From positions 62,001 through 126,000 of the forward strand of contig DASQIH010000080.1 of assembly GCA_035631655.1 (NCBI GenBank): a DNA stretch of 64,000 nucleotides. Reading direction: 5' to 3'. This stretch comes from Gp1-AA122 sp035631655. GTDB taxonomy: Bacteria > Acidobacteriota > Terriglobia > Terriglobales > Acidobacteriaceae. Within the stretch, counting starts at the first letter, position 1. Every line of letters begins with the position of its first letter. Positions 18,871 to 27,505 of this stretch are shown in pieces. The position numbers and the translations under genes were made by a program. A model generated the notes under the pieces. The model ran no database searches, was not told the DNA's origin, and was given only the letters and a program-made list of their open reading frames with translations.

Positions 18871-19725
18871 ATGTTTCGCCTGACTACTTATTGCGTGTTA
18901 CTGGCCTTGGCTCTCGCTGCCTACGGTGAGCTCCATCCACCGGCACAAGTCACCGCCGGCAATGGATTCTCTATCTCAAGTACGGGCCAAGGCGATGCCA
19001 CGTTTTATCTGATAGGTCCCAGCCATGTCGCGAAGCGGCAGGTGAAGTTGGGGCAGGACATTGCAGTGGATTCGACTGAGGTGAAGAAGGCGGGTCGCTA
19101 CCTGGCGATTGCCTGCGGATCCGGCGGTTGCAGCCGCTCCGCGTTCTACGTAATGGCGGCCGAGCCGGATAAGATCAGCTTCCTGCTGCATCCCTCGCGT
19201 GTTCCGGTGAAGGCGAATGACGCGATCAACGCCACTGCCTTTGTCTTCGATGAGTTTCACAACCTGGTATTGGCTCCCGTCATGGTGAACTTTAAGGTGA
19301 TCCCCAAGACTGGCCCCTCATTCACCCGTCCCGTGAAAGCGACCCGTGGCGTGGCATGGATGCGCATGGCGTCTACGCCGAAAGAAGGACCGGTAAAAGT
19401 CATTGCAGAAGTAGCGAAGGCTTCTGAGCCGCGCATCATCCAGCAGGTCGCCTCCGACGCGTGCAATCTTCGTATTAAGGCAACGCGGACAGCGAAAGGC
19501 GTGCTGGTCGAAACCGATCCGGTTCGCGATTGCAGCGGGAACGCGGTGCCGGACGGGACGATTGTCTCCTTTACGGAAATCGATGGCCAAGGCAAGACCA
19601 CCGTAGACGCTCCCATTAAGAAAGGAATAGCCCGCACCGAACTGCCCGTCTCGGGTAGTGCCCGCATCTCGGTCGCCTCCGGCGTGGTAATGGGGAATGA
19701 GATTTCTTTGGGAGGCAGATTGTGA
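18871..19725 (+). CDS. Exported protein with Ig-like domains, unknown function
   Basis: 284 residues beginning one base after the preceding stop. A signal peptide (MFRLTTYCVLLALALAAYG) precedes a beta-rich protein with phrases typical of bacterial Ig-like/invasin repeats: LLHPSRVPVKANDAINATAFVFDEF region at ~105-130 and SGNAVPDGTIVSFTEIDGQG at ~225-245. Cys pair CGSGGC at ~80. Probably a periplasmic or surface structural component of the same four-gene cassette. No enzymatic motif. Confidence 0.65.
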   Translation: MFRLTTYCVLLALALAAYGELHPPAQVTAGNGFSISSTGQGDATFYLIGPSHVAKRQVKLGQDIAVDSTEVKKAGRYLAIACGSGGCSRSAFYVMAAEPDKISFLLHPSRVPVKANDAINATAFVFDEFHNLVLAPVMVNFKVIPKTGPSFTRPVKATRGVAWMRMASTPKEGPVKVIAEVAKASEPRIIQQVASDACNLRIKATRTAKGVLVETDPVRDCSGNAVPDGTIVSFTEIDGQGKTTVDAPIKKGIARTELPVSGSARISVASGVVMGNEISLGGRL

Positions 19726-20264
19726 GAACAACCGCCAGGCGCCGCTTCCTGTTTTTCTTGTCTGTGGCGATGACCATCGCACTCGCGTTCCCGATTTTTC
19801 TACGCGTGCTCCGCGCCGATTCCCTGCCCCAGGTTCAGTTGAATGCCGACTCCATCGAGCCACGCCGGATTGAGGAGCTTACCGGCACCAATGTTACCCG
19901 CGACTACGCTTACGCCTGGAGAGATCTGGCGCAGGCCCTGGACAAAAATGACCCCGACCTGCTCAGCGCCTACTTCACTGGCTTCGCCAAAGACAACTTC
20001 GCCCAAAGAATTTCTGAGCAAAAGACAAGCGGTGTGCATGTCCGTTATGTTGACCGCGGGCACAGGGTGAAAGCATTTTTCTATTCGCCGGATGGCGGCG
20101 AAATGCAGTTGCTCGACAAGGCGCAGCTGGAAATTCAGGTCTACGATGGTAGCAAGCTCATTCACCAGGAGAACGCGTCACAGGACTACGTGGTTCTGAT
20201 GACACCCGGCGCGGATCGCTGGTTTGTGCGCGCTCTGGAGCCGATTGCTCCTTCGGAGTTCTGA
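19722..20264 (+). CDS. Exported NTF2-like protein, unknown function
   Basis: 180 residues starting at GTG that overlaps the previous stop (GTGA), the third coupling in a row. It has an N-terminal signal/anchor (RRRFLFFLSVAMTIALAFPIF) and a soluble part with YAWRDLAQALDKNDPDLLSAYFTGFA and a C-terminal QDYVVLMTPGADRWFVRALEP, a layout resembling NTF2-like accessory domains and also the first half of the 17760 gene product. It closes the cassette led by the multi-TM protein. Function unknown. Confidence 0.65.
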   Translation: MRTTARRRFLFFLSVAMTIALAFPIFLRVLRADSLPQVQLNADSIEPRRIEELTGTNVTRDYAYAWRDLAQALDKNDPDLLSAYFTGFAKDNFAQRISEQKTSGVHVRYVDRGHRVKAFFYSPDGGEMQLLDKAQLEIQVYDGSKLIHQENASQDYVVLMTPGADRWFVRALEPIAPSEF

Positions 20265-20363
20265 ATTAGCCGGCGGGATCAGAGACCTCCGCCGCACAAC
20301 CTCTACCCGGTCAGCCATCCATTGCTTTGTCGTTTTCATCGTAAGGCGGGCAGCAACTTTGAA

Positions 20364-21347
20364 ATGAAGGCTTTCCAAGCACCTCTTCTGATTTTGATCG
20401 TAGTGGCCAGCTTCCTGCCCAGCGGATGCAACAAGGCCAACGTGCGCCAGGTCATGCAGAAGAACGTGCCGGAAAGCGGGGGTTCTCCCAAAGTCCTTGC
20501 CGATTATCAGCCCTGGTTTGGGGATCCCGCCCACATTGACGTGGGGTACAACACCCAGGATCCGGCCACCATCCGCATGCAGATCGCGCAGGCGAAAAAT
20601 ATGGGCATCTACGCCTTCGTGGTCGACTGGTATGGCGACCGCCACCCGTTCCTCGACCGCAGCTATGCCGTCATGCAGCGAATCGCCAGCCAGGAGCACT
20701 TTCACGTTGCGCTGATGTACGACGAGACCGAGGAAGACAACGGACACGCCACCGAAGACGCGCTGCAGGCCTTCGACAAGGCCTATAAAGATTACATCGG
20801 CCCGAATGCCCCGGGACACGATGCTTATCTGCTGTATCAAGGGCGGCCCGTCATTTTCATTTTCCCCAAACGCGGCAATACGGACTGGGATCAGATACGT
20901 CAGCAAGTGAATGCCTGGCAGTCGCCTCCCTGGCTGATCTATAAAGATGATCCCCCGCAAAAGTACGCGAAGGATTTCGATGGCCAGTATGCCTGGATCC
21001 ATCCCGATCATGGCTGGGCAGCCGATGGCCGTGACTGGGGCCAACAGTATCTGGAAAATTTCTACTCCAAGATGAAAACGAAATATCCCGCCAAGATCGC
21101 GGTGGGCACCGCCTGGCCCGGATTCAATGACACCAAGGCGTCCTGGAGCCTCAATCGTCACATGGATCCGCGTTGCGGAAAAACCTTTGAGGACACCTTG
21201 AGCATGTTTCGTCGCTACTACGACGATTCTCATCCTCTGCCCTTTCTTCTCATCGCAACCTGGAATGACTATGAGGAAGGGACGGCTATCGAGTCGGGGC
21301 TGGCCCGCTGTGATAAAGGAGAGAACAAAAGCGGCGCTGGACTGTAG
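20364..21347 (+). CDS. GH99/GH71-like glycoside hydrolase lipoprotein
   Basis: 327 residues. The ATG at 20364 is chosen over the TTG at 20322 because it directly gives a lipoprotein signal peptide with lipobox LPSGC. The mature protein begins with a YQPWFGDPAHIDVGYN segment and continues with IRMQIAQAKNMGIYAFVVDWYG, then ends with LLIATWNDYEEGTAIESGL. These are the hallmarks of the GH99/GH71-like (endo-alpha-mannosidase, WbsX-like) TIM barrels, in which the WNDxxEG segment carries catalytic carboxylates. It would cleave an alpha-linked polysaccharide in the periplasm or at the surface. It follows the coupled cassette by 99 bases and may trim or edit the exported glycan. Linkage specificity cannot be read. 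Confidence 0.78.
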   Translation: MKAFQAPLLILIVVASFLPSGCNKANVRQVMQKNVPESGGSPKVLADYQPWFGDPAHIDVGYNTQDPATIRMQIAQAKNMGIYAFVVDWYGDRHPFLDRSYAVMQRIASQEHFHVALMYDETEEDNGHATEDALQAFDKAYKDYIGPNAPGHDAYLLYQGRPVIFIFPKRGNTDWDQIRQQVNAWQSPPWLIYKDDPPQKYAKDFDGQYAWIHPDHGWAADGRDWGQQYLENFYSKMKTKYPAKIAVGTAWPGFNDTKASWSLNRHMDPRCGKTFEDTLSMFRRYYDDSHPLPFLLIATWNDYEEGTAIESGLARCDKGENKSGAGL

Positions 21348-21360
21348 TTACTAAATTCAT

Positions 21361-21390
21361 TGTCATCCTGAGCGAAGGATCTCTGCATCT
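21361..21390. repeat. Dispersed repeat, GTCATCCTGAGCGAAGGATCT form
   Basis: TGTCATCCTGAGCGAAGGAT then CTCTGCATCT sits between the stop at 21347 and the next start at 21406. It shares TCATCCTGA...GATCT with the copies at 4641-4790 and 52541-52643. It ends only about 15 bases before the next start codon, so the transcript leader of that gene includes it. Confidence 0.7.
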
Positions 21391-21405
21391 TCTGAGGACT
21401 CTTAT

Positions 21406-22509
21406 ATGGACAATAACGGTTCCAAGGCTTCTGCCGAGAGCAGGTACCTGGCTGCCTTGTCAACGCTGCTGCTGAGCAGAGCCGAATCGCCGACCTTCGA
21501 GCGTGAGCTGCGTTATGTCTTGCATCTCCATGACGAGGAGCTGCGCGAACTACTCGATCTGTCGGAAGCTCACCACGTCACGGTGCGCACTATCGACGCA
21601 CTGCAGAAAGACGCTACCGTACTGGGAGAAGAAGATCTCGCTCGCCGGCTGGACGCTCCCCTGGCCATCGAGTACAAGCGGATCGACAACGCCTTACGTT
21701 TTCTCAATGCCATCTGTAATCAATTGCAGAGCGCCGGATGCCCGGTCACTGTCATCAAGTCCCTCGACCACTGGCCGGACCTGGGCGGAGATCTTGATCT
21801 CTACACTAGCGGTGATAAGGACCCGGTCGTCCGGGTTTTCACACAGGACTTCGGTGCCCAACTCCAACCACAAAGCTGGGGCGACCGGCTGGCCAACAAG
21901 TGGAACTTCCAAATTCCCGGCCTGCCCGAACTGGTGGAGTGCCACGTGAAGTGGCTAGGCCAGACCGGCGAGCAAGTGGCGCTCGCAGCGCGCCTGGAGC
22001 AGCGTCACATCAAGCGCAGCATCGGGAATTACGTGTTCCCAGTACCTGCTCCCGAAGAACGTATCGTCGTGGCCACCCTGCAGCGCATGTATCGCCACTT
22101 TTATTTCCGGCTGTGCGACATCGTTAACATTGCCAGCCTCCTTCGCAGTCGCTCAGTAAATTTTGCCGAACTCAAGAAGACAGCTGATCTGGGTGCGATC
22201 TGGCCCGGCGTCGCGACTCTATTGCTCATCGTTGCCGAATACCTCGAGGAGTATGGTGGAGAACCGGCGAGCCTGCCCCCGGCGGTGATTGCGGCAGCGC
22301 GGTTTTCCGGCCGGCGGACTTACGTCAGTCAGAAGTTCCTGCGCATCCCGATTGTCCCCGAAGCGGCGCAGCTGTACATGAAACAGATGCTCGGCATCGG
22401 CGCCCAACGGAATTTTCGCGCCGCCTTTCGTCTCAGCCTCCTGCCCGCGCTGGCCACGGCCGCTTTTCTCGGTTACCGGATCACCGGCAGTGATAAAGGC
22501 ATCTGGTAG
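21406..22509 (+). CDS. Nucleotidyltransferase-family protein (NTP_transf_5-like)
   Basis: 367 residues; GAGGA lies 7 bases before the ATG. The central part has VTVIKSLDHWPDLGGDLDLYT, giving the G(x)DxD acidic pair of the polymerase-beta nucleotidyltransferase fold, and then ELVECHVKWLG and an all-helical C-terminal half, as in the large uncharacterised nucleotidyltransferases found in polysaccharide and peptide clusters. The N-terminal ~90 residues are helical. It could adenylylate or otherwise nucleotidylate a small molecule or partner; the acceptor is unknown. The hydrophobic C-terminus (LLPALATAAFLGYRITG) may be membrane-associated. Confidence 0.68.
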   Translation: MDNNGSKASAESRYLAALSTLLLSRAESPTFERELRYVLHLHDEELRELLDLSEAHHVTVRTIDALQKDATVLGEEDLARRLDAPLAIEYKRIDNALRFLNAICNQLQSAGCPVTVIKSLDHWPDLGGDLDLYTSGDKDPVVRVFTQDFGAQLQPQSWGDRLANKWNFQIPGLPELVECHVKWLGQTGEQVALAARLEQRHIKRSIGNYVFPVPAPEERIVVATLQRMYRHFYFRLCDIVNIASLLRSRSVNFAELKKTADLGAIWPGVATLLLIVAEYLEEYGGEPASLPPAVIAAARFSGRRTYVSQKFLRIPIVPEAAQLYMKQMLGIGAQRNFRAAFRLSLLPALATAAFLGYRITGSDKGIW

Positions 22510-22840
22510 CAATGTTCTCCACCATACCACTAATTGTTTTTTGCAAAAACCAATCCGTGTTCCACCCGGGTTAATATTTAGGCCAAGCGGACTACAGTCC
22601 CCAAGAACTAGCGGCTACAGAATGTTCCTGATGGAAGCACCTACCATGAATGTTGTAGATTGAAACCGTGACCTGGAAATTCAAAGACGGCTAGGTTCCC
22701 CAGCTATTTGCAAGACGTCGTTCTTCGCAGGCGACCCACACCTCTTAAAGATAACGAGCCCGTTGGCTCAAAAGACACGTTGCTTGACCACATCCCGAGT
22801 TCGGATCGGCGCCAAGTGACCTCAGAGATCCGTTGGCACA
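22510..22840. other. Non-coding spacer before the GT4 gene
   Basis: 331 bases with no credible gene. AT-rich around 22530-22580 (ATTGTTTTTTGCAAAAACC, GGGTTAATATTTAGG), which suits a promoter region for the GT4/debranching-enzyme pair, but no well-spaced -35/-10 elements or stem-loop are obvious. Confidence 0.35.
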
Positions 22841-23938
22841 ATGAGAATCGCACAGGTAGCACCACTCTACGAGAGTGTGCCACCCAAACTATACGGAGGA
22901 ACCGAACGAGTCGTCTCGTTCTTGACCGAAGAACTGGTCCGGCAAGGGCACGAGGTCACGCTGTTTGCCAGCGGCGATTCCTTGACCAGTGCGCGCCTGG
23001 TGCCGGTCTGCCCGCAATCCCTTCGCCTCGACAAGAACTGCTGGGACCAGTTGGCGCACCACGTTCTCATGCTCGAGCAAGTCTTCCGCGAAAAAGAGAA
23101 CTTTGACATTATCCATTTCCACATCGACTACTTGCATTTTGCCTTAAGCCGCCGCGAACAACTCGTCAACCTAACGACCCTGCATGGCCGCCTGGATATT
23201 CCTGACCTGCAACCGTTGTATCGTATCTTCAGCGACATGCCGGTGATCTCGATTTCCGATGCCCAACGAAAACCCCTTTCCTGGATTAACTGGCAAGCAA
23301 CCATCCATCACGGCCTGCCCCCGGAACGTTATCCCTTCCGCAGTGCCGAAGGAGAGTACCTGGCGTTTCTGGGCCGCGTGTCGCCGGAAAAGGGCCTGGA
23401 TCAGGCGATCGAGATTGCCAAACGCTCCGGCGTGCCGCTCAAGATCGCGGCCAAAATCGATCGCGCGGACCAGGAATACTACGAGACCGTTATCAGGCCA
23501 CTCCTCCAGCATCCCCTGGTGGAGTTTCTGGGCGAAATCGGCTATCCGCACAAAAGCGAATTCCTGGGTAGGGCCGCGGCTCTGCTGTTTCCCATCAACT
23601 GGCCGGAGCCTTTCGGACTGGCTATGATTGAGGCAATGGCATGCGGAACCCCGGTGATCGCGTATCCCTGCGGTTCCGTTCCCGAAATCATGGAGGATGG
23701 GGTTACGGGCTTCGTGGTCCGAGATGCCGAGAGCGCGGTGCGGGCAGTGCGGCGCATTTCCGAAATTGAGCGCGCAATCTGCCGTCAGAGAGTCGAAGAG
23801 CGATTCAGCGCAGAGAGAATGGCCACCGAATATCTGGCGATCTACGAACGGCTGATTGGAGGCGAACCCGAACCCCTCACCTTAACGGACGGGGGTCTCA
23901 GTCGGTGGATGAGGCAAACACCCAGCAATACTACATAG
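22841..23938 (+). CDS. GT4-family glycosyltransferase
   Basis: 365 residues with the two-Rossmann GT-B layout. The N-terminal domain starts MRIAQVAPLYESVPPKLYGG with the Gly-rich acceptor loop YGGTERVV; the C-terminal domain has YLAFLGRVSPEKGLDQAIEIA and the EX7E donor site EPFGLAMIEAMACGTPVI. It transfers a sugar from a nucleotide donor in the cytoplasm. Its 3' end overlaps the next gene, a debranching-type glucosidase, by 34 bases, which suggests a joint role in alpha-glucan metabolism. GT4 enzymes next to debranching enzymes are a recurring pairing, but the acceptor is unknown. Confidence 0.9.
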   Translation: MRIAQVAPLYESVPPKLYGGTERVVSFLTEELVRQGHEVTLFASGDSLTSARLVPVCPQSLRLDKNCWDQLAHHVLMLEQVFREKENFDIIHFHIDYLHFALSRREQLVNLTTLHGRLDIPDLQPLYRIFSDMPVISISDAQRKPLSWINWQATIHHGLPPERYPFRSAEGEYLAFLGRVSPEKGLDQAIEIAKRSGVPLKIAAKIDRADQEYYETVIRPLLQHPLVEFLGEIGYPHKSEFLGRAAALLFPINWPEPFGLAMIEAMACGTPVIAYPCGSVPEIMEDGVTGFVVRDAESAVRAVRRISEIERAICRQRVEERFSAERMATEYLAIYERLIGGEPEPLTLTDGGLSRWMRQTPSNTT

Positions 23939-26064
23939 CGACCAAATCCGCGCCTCCGGATGACCGCACCCGGGTTTTGAAGTACGGCAAAATGTTTGCC
24001 GTCTTCGACCGCTACGGGGACGTGGAAACCACCGGCCTGGGCGAGGAAGGCATCTTCTACGAAGGCACCCGCTTCCTCTCGGAATTAGCGCTGTTCATCG
24101 GTACTTCCCGCCCCTTGCTCCTCAGTTCCACCGTAAAAGAAGATAATTCCCTGTTCACCGCCGACCTCACCAATGTTGATATCGACCAGGGCGAGCGCCT
24201 GCGGATCCCGCGCGGAACGCTGCTGGTCACGCGTTCCAAGTTTCTCTATCAGGACGCTTGCTACGAACAATTGCGCATTTCTAACTTCGGCCTGCAACCG
24301 ATCAAAGTCCCCCTTGCTTTGAAATTCGACGCCGACTATGCGGATATTTTTGAAGTCCGCGGTACCGCCCGGGCCCGACGGGGACGCCGTCTGGACCCCG
24401 TCGCAGAAGCCGATTCCGTCACTTTGTCATACCGAGGTCTGGACGGAGTCACTCGCCGGACCAGGATTCATTGCAGTCCCGCGCCCAGTCGAATCTCAGC
24501 CTCCGACTGCCGCTTCGATGCGTTCTTGCAGCCGAAACAGGAGCTCATCGTCGAGCTCACCATTTCCTGCCTCTATAACCCAGTTTCCGATGGCCTGGTT
24601 AAGTACGAGGCCGCTCTGGCCGCAACCAGTGATGAAATGCGCGCGGCTGGCCAGCACACCAGCCAAATTTATTCTTCAAACGCCCAGTTTAATGACTGGC
24701 TCACGCGCTCAATCGCGGACATCGAGATGATGACGGTCGGAAACCCCGAAGTGGGCTACCCCTACGCGGGAGTTCCCTGGTTCAGCACTGTCTTTGGACG
24801 CGACGGAATCATTACCGCGCTTGAGTGCCTTTGGGTGAATCCCTGGATTGCCAAGGGAGTGCTGGAATACCTGGCTTGCACCCAGGCCACAGCCATGATT
24901 CCCGAGTCCGATGCTGAGCCCGGCAAAATCCTTCACGAGACTCGGCGCGGAGAAATGGCGGCCCTGGGCGAAGTGCCCTTCGGACGCTACTACGGATCAG
25001 TGGATGCTACTCCCTTGTTCATCATGCTGGCCGGTGCCTATTTCGAACGTACCGCAGACCGCGAATTTCTGGAGAAGCTGTGGCCCAACATCGATCGTGC
25101 CTTGAGCTGGATCGATCGCTACGGCGACAAAGATGGCGATGGATTCGTCGAGTACTCGCGCTACTCGGTGAATGGATTAGTGCAGCAAGGATGGAAGGAC
25201 TCCAACGATTCGGTTTTTCATGGTGACGGCGCCCTGGCCGAACCCCCCATCGCGTTATGCGAAGTGCAGGGCTACGTCTATGCCGCGAAGCGCTCCGCTG
25301 CCCGCTTGGCTGCCGCATTACAAAATTTTGAAAGAGCCGACGCCTTGGAAGCGCAAGCAAGGAATCTCAAAACGCGATTCCAGGAATCTTTCTGGTGTCC
25401 CGATATCGGCACCTATGCCTTGGCCCTGGACGGAAAAAAGAACCCGTGCCGCGTGCGCACCTCCAACCCCGGGCACTGCTTTTACACCGGCATCGCGAGT
25501 CCGGAACATGCGGCTTCCATCTCGCAAGGTCTCCTAGGTCCAGACTTCTTCAACGGCTGGGGCGTGCGCACAGTCGGCGCCCGCGAGCCACGATATAACC
25601 CTGTCTCCTATCACAACGGGTCAGTCTGGCCTCATGACAACGCTTTGATCGCCGCCGGTTTGGCCAGCTACGGCTACAAAGATTCCGCAATCCGGATTTT
25701 AACGGGTCTGCTAGATACGAGCGTCTTGGTCGATCTGCATCGCCTGCCCGAACTATTCTGTGGCTTGGATCGTCGCCCGGGCGAAGGACCCACACTCTAC
25801 CCTGTCGCCTGTGCCCCACAAGCCTGGGCCGCCGGATCGGTGTACCTGCTGCTGCAAGCCTGCCTGGGCATTTGTGCCAGTGCCGTCCAGAACACCATCA
25901 CTTTCGCCCGGCCCTGTTTGCCGGAAGTCATCCCGCAACTCTGGATCAAGAATTTGAGGGTCGCATCGGCTTCGGTGGATCTTTTTCTCGAACGCAGCAA
26001 GGCTGATGAAGTGCGAGTGGAAGTACTCGATCGCCGCGGAGACGCCAAGGTCTTGGTCTCGTAA
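23905..26064 (+). CDS. Amylo-alpha-1,6-glucosidase (glycogen debranching enzyme-type)
   Basis: 719 residues, starting at GTG inside the preceding gene. Residues ~15-215 are the N-terminal beta-sandwich of the family (YGDVETTGLGEEGIFYEGTR), and residues ~270-690 the (alpha/alpha)6 catalytic barrel with YPYAGVPWFSTVFGRDGI, GWKDSNDSVFHGDGALAEPP and NGSVWPHDNALIAAGL. The Asp/Glu residues in these segments form the active site of the family. The enzyme hydrolyses alpha-1,6-linked glucose from branched glucans (glycogen) or acts on related alpha-glucosides. Cytoplasmic, no signal peptide. With TreY at 61090 it indicates alpha-glucan/trehalose metabolism. Confidence 0.9.
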   Translation: MDEANTQQYYIATKSAPPDDRTRVLKYGKMFAVFDRYGDVETTGLGEEGIFYEGTRFLSELALFIGTSRPLLLSSTVKEDNSLFTADLTNVDIDQGERLRIPRGTLLVTRSKFLYQDACYEQLRISNFGLQPIKVPLALKFDADYADIFEVRGTARARRGRRLDPVAEADSVTLSYRGLDGVTRRTRIHCSPAPSRISASDCRFDAFLQPKQELIVELTISCLYNPVSDGLVKYEAALAATSDEMRAAGQHTSQIYSSNAQFNDWLTRSIADIEMMTVGNPEVGYPYAGVPWFSTVFGRDGIITALECLWVNPWIAKGVLEYLACTQATAMIPESDAEPGKILHETRRGEMAALGEVPFGRYYGSVDATPLFIMLAGAYFERTADREFLEKLWPNIDRALSWIDRYGDKDGDGFVEYSRYSVNGLVQQGWKDSNDSVFHGDGALAEPPIALCEVQGYVYAAKRSAARLAAALQNFERADALEAQARNLKTRFQESFWCPDIGTYALALDGKKNPCRVRTSNPGHCFYTGIASPEHAASISQGLLGPDFFNGWGVRTVGAREPRYNPVSYHNGSVWPHDNALIAAGLASYGYKDSAIRILTGLLDTSVLVDLHRLPELFCGLDRRPGEGPTLYPVACAPQAWAAGSVYLLLQACLGICASAVQNTITFARPCLPEVIPQLWIKNLRVASASVDLFLERSKADEVRVEVLDRRGDAKVLVS

Positions 26065-26226
26065 CCCTTTTCCCACGAATCACTTAGAACCCTCTGCCCC
26101 CGCCTTAGGGTTGCACGACGCTCTGGTACACGATGCCCGAACCGAACCTAAAGACATTACCGGATAGGACACAACCGTCGAAATCTCTAGAGTAACGAGG
26201 GAATTACAACCCTCGGAGGCTTGTAT

Positions 26227-27465
26227 ATGAGAAAGACACTTCTGTTCCTGTCCACCGTGTGTCTGGCAGCGGGCATGTGCGCCGCCCAGCAGGACACATC
26301 GCAGAGTGGTGCAGCGAGCCAGAGCAGTCCGAGTAGCCCCAGCATGGGCACTCAGAGCACCAGCCCTGGCAGCCAGAGTACGACAACCACGCAAAGCACC
26401 ACGACCACTACTTCCTCGAGCAGCAATAGCATTCAAGGCTGCCTGAGCGGCTCCGCCGGCAGCTACACCCTGACCCAAGATCAGACTGGGACCGTGTATC
26501 AGCTGACGGGTAACATTGACAGTCTCGCCAGCAAGGTCGGGCACGAGGTCCAAGTCACCGGGCAGCCGGCGAATGCCTCGACTTCTTCGACCAGCAACCC
26601 GAGCGACCAGAACGCAGCCGGCTCGAATCCCAGCACGAGCAATCCCAGCGCGAGCAGCTCCAGTCAGAGCGGAACCAGTTCGAGTGCGGCCAGCACCTCC
26701 GGCGCGCAGAACTCGTTTCAGGTTAGCAGCGTGACCGACATCTCCGACCACTGCGGCGCCGGCAGCGCCAGCTCCGGTCCGGGATCGGCTTCGATGGGAA
26801 CTACGGGGGCAGCTCCATCGGGCACGGCAACTTCGGAGAGCGGCGCTAATAACGCCACCAATAATCCGGCCAGCAGCACCAGCCCCTCGAGCAGCAGCAG
26901 CAGCAGCGATATGAGCAGTGCCGGTCAGAGCTCAGCTGCGACTTCACCGTCAGCCACTAGTCCCACGGCCTCGCAGTCTTCGACGAATCCGTCGTCGGCT
27001 ACCGCCGGATCAAGTGCTGACACCAGCAGCCAGCCCTCGAGTGCTACCGCTGGTCAACAGCCATCAACTTCGACTACTCCCAGCTCCACCCAGAGCAGCG
27101 ACATGAGCAGCCCTTCGCAAAACAGTGCGGCGAGCGGCTCTTCCGCCAATGCTCCTGCGTATGCTCAGCAGTCGAATCCCTCTTCCAGCACCACCCCCGA
27201 TCAATCTTCCAGCAGCAGCTCCGGTCAGACCCCGGGCAGCAACGCTTATGCCGGAAGTTCGAGCAATCAGGCTGACCAGGGTGCCGCCAGCCAGAGCGGC
27301 CAGGCTGGGGAAAATGCCACCGCGGCCGACCAGAGTGCGGCGAGTCAGAACGCCACCGGTAAGAGCAAGAAGGGCGGAAATCTGCCCGCCACCGGCTCTG
27401 AGCTTCCCCTGCTGGGCTTGCTGGGATTTGCTTCCACGCTTGCGGGTATCTACCTTCGCAAGTAG
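26227..27465 (+). CDS. Ser/Thr-rich exported protein with LPATG sorting signal
   Basis: 412 residues from the ATG at 26227, 7 bases after GGAGG (26215-26219). Signal peptide RKTLLFLSTVCLAAGMCAAQ. Residues ~70-190 contain a small Cys-bounded domain (IQGCLSG...SYTLTQ...VGHEVQVTG...FQVSSVTDISDHC) interrupted by low-complexity Ser/Asn insertions; the same domain occurs in the product of 42367-42945 and resembles DUF5818-type domains. Residues ~200-375 are almost pure Ser/Gln/Thr/Asn/Pro/Ala. The C-terminus is a complete cell-wall sorting signal: LPATG at 386-390, then a hydrophobic segment (LPLLGLLGFASTLAGIYL) and the basic tail RK. A sortase gene starts 40 bases downstream, so it is almost certainly the substrate. 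Contains an (AGC)6 run at 26890-26907. Confidence 0.85.
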   Translation: MRKTLLFLSTVCLAAGMCAAQQDTSQSGAASQSSPSSPSMGTQSTSPGSQSTTTTQSTTTTTSSSSNSIQGCLSGSAGSYTLTQDQTGTVYQLTGNIDSLASKVGHEVQVTGQPANASTSSTSNPSDQNAAGSNPSTSNPSASSSSQSGTSSSAASTSGAQNSFQVSSVTDISDHCGAGSASSGPGSASMGTTGAAPSGTATSESGANNATNNPASSTSPSSSSSSSDMSSAGQSSAATSPSATSPTASQSSTNPSSATAGSSADTSSQPSSATAGQQPSTSTTPSSTQSSDMSSPSQNSAASGSSANAPAYAQQSNPSSSTTPDQSSSSSSGQTPGSNAYAGSSSNQADQGAASQSGQAGENATAADQSAASQNATGKSKKGGNLPATGSELPLLGLLGFASTLAGIYLRK

Positions 27466-27505
27466 ACCTGAACCTTGCGCGCCGCTTCGTCAATAACTTC
27501 GTCCC

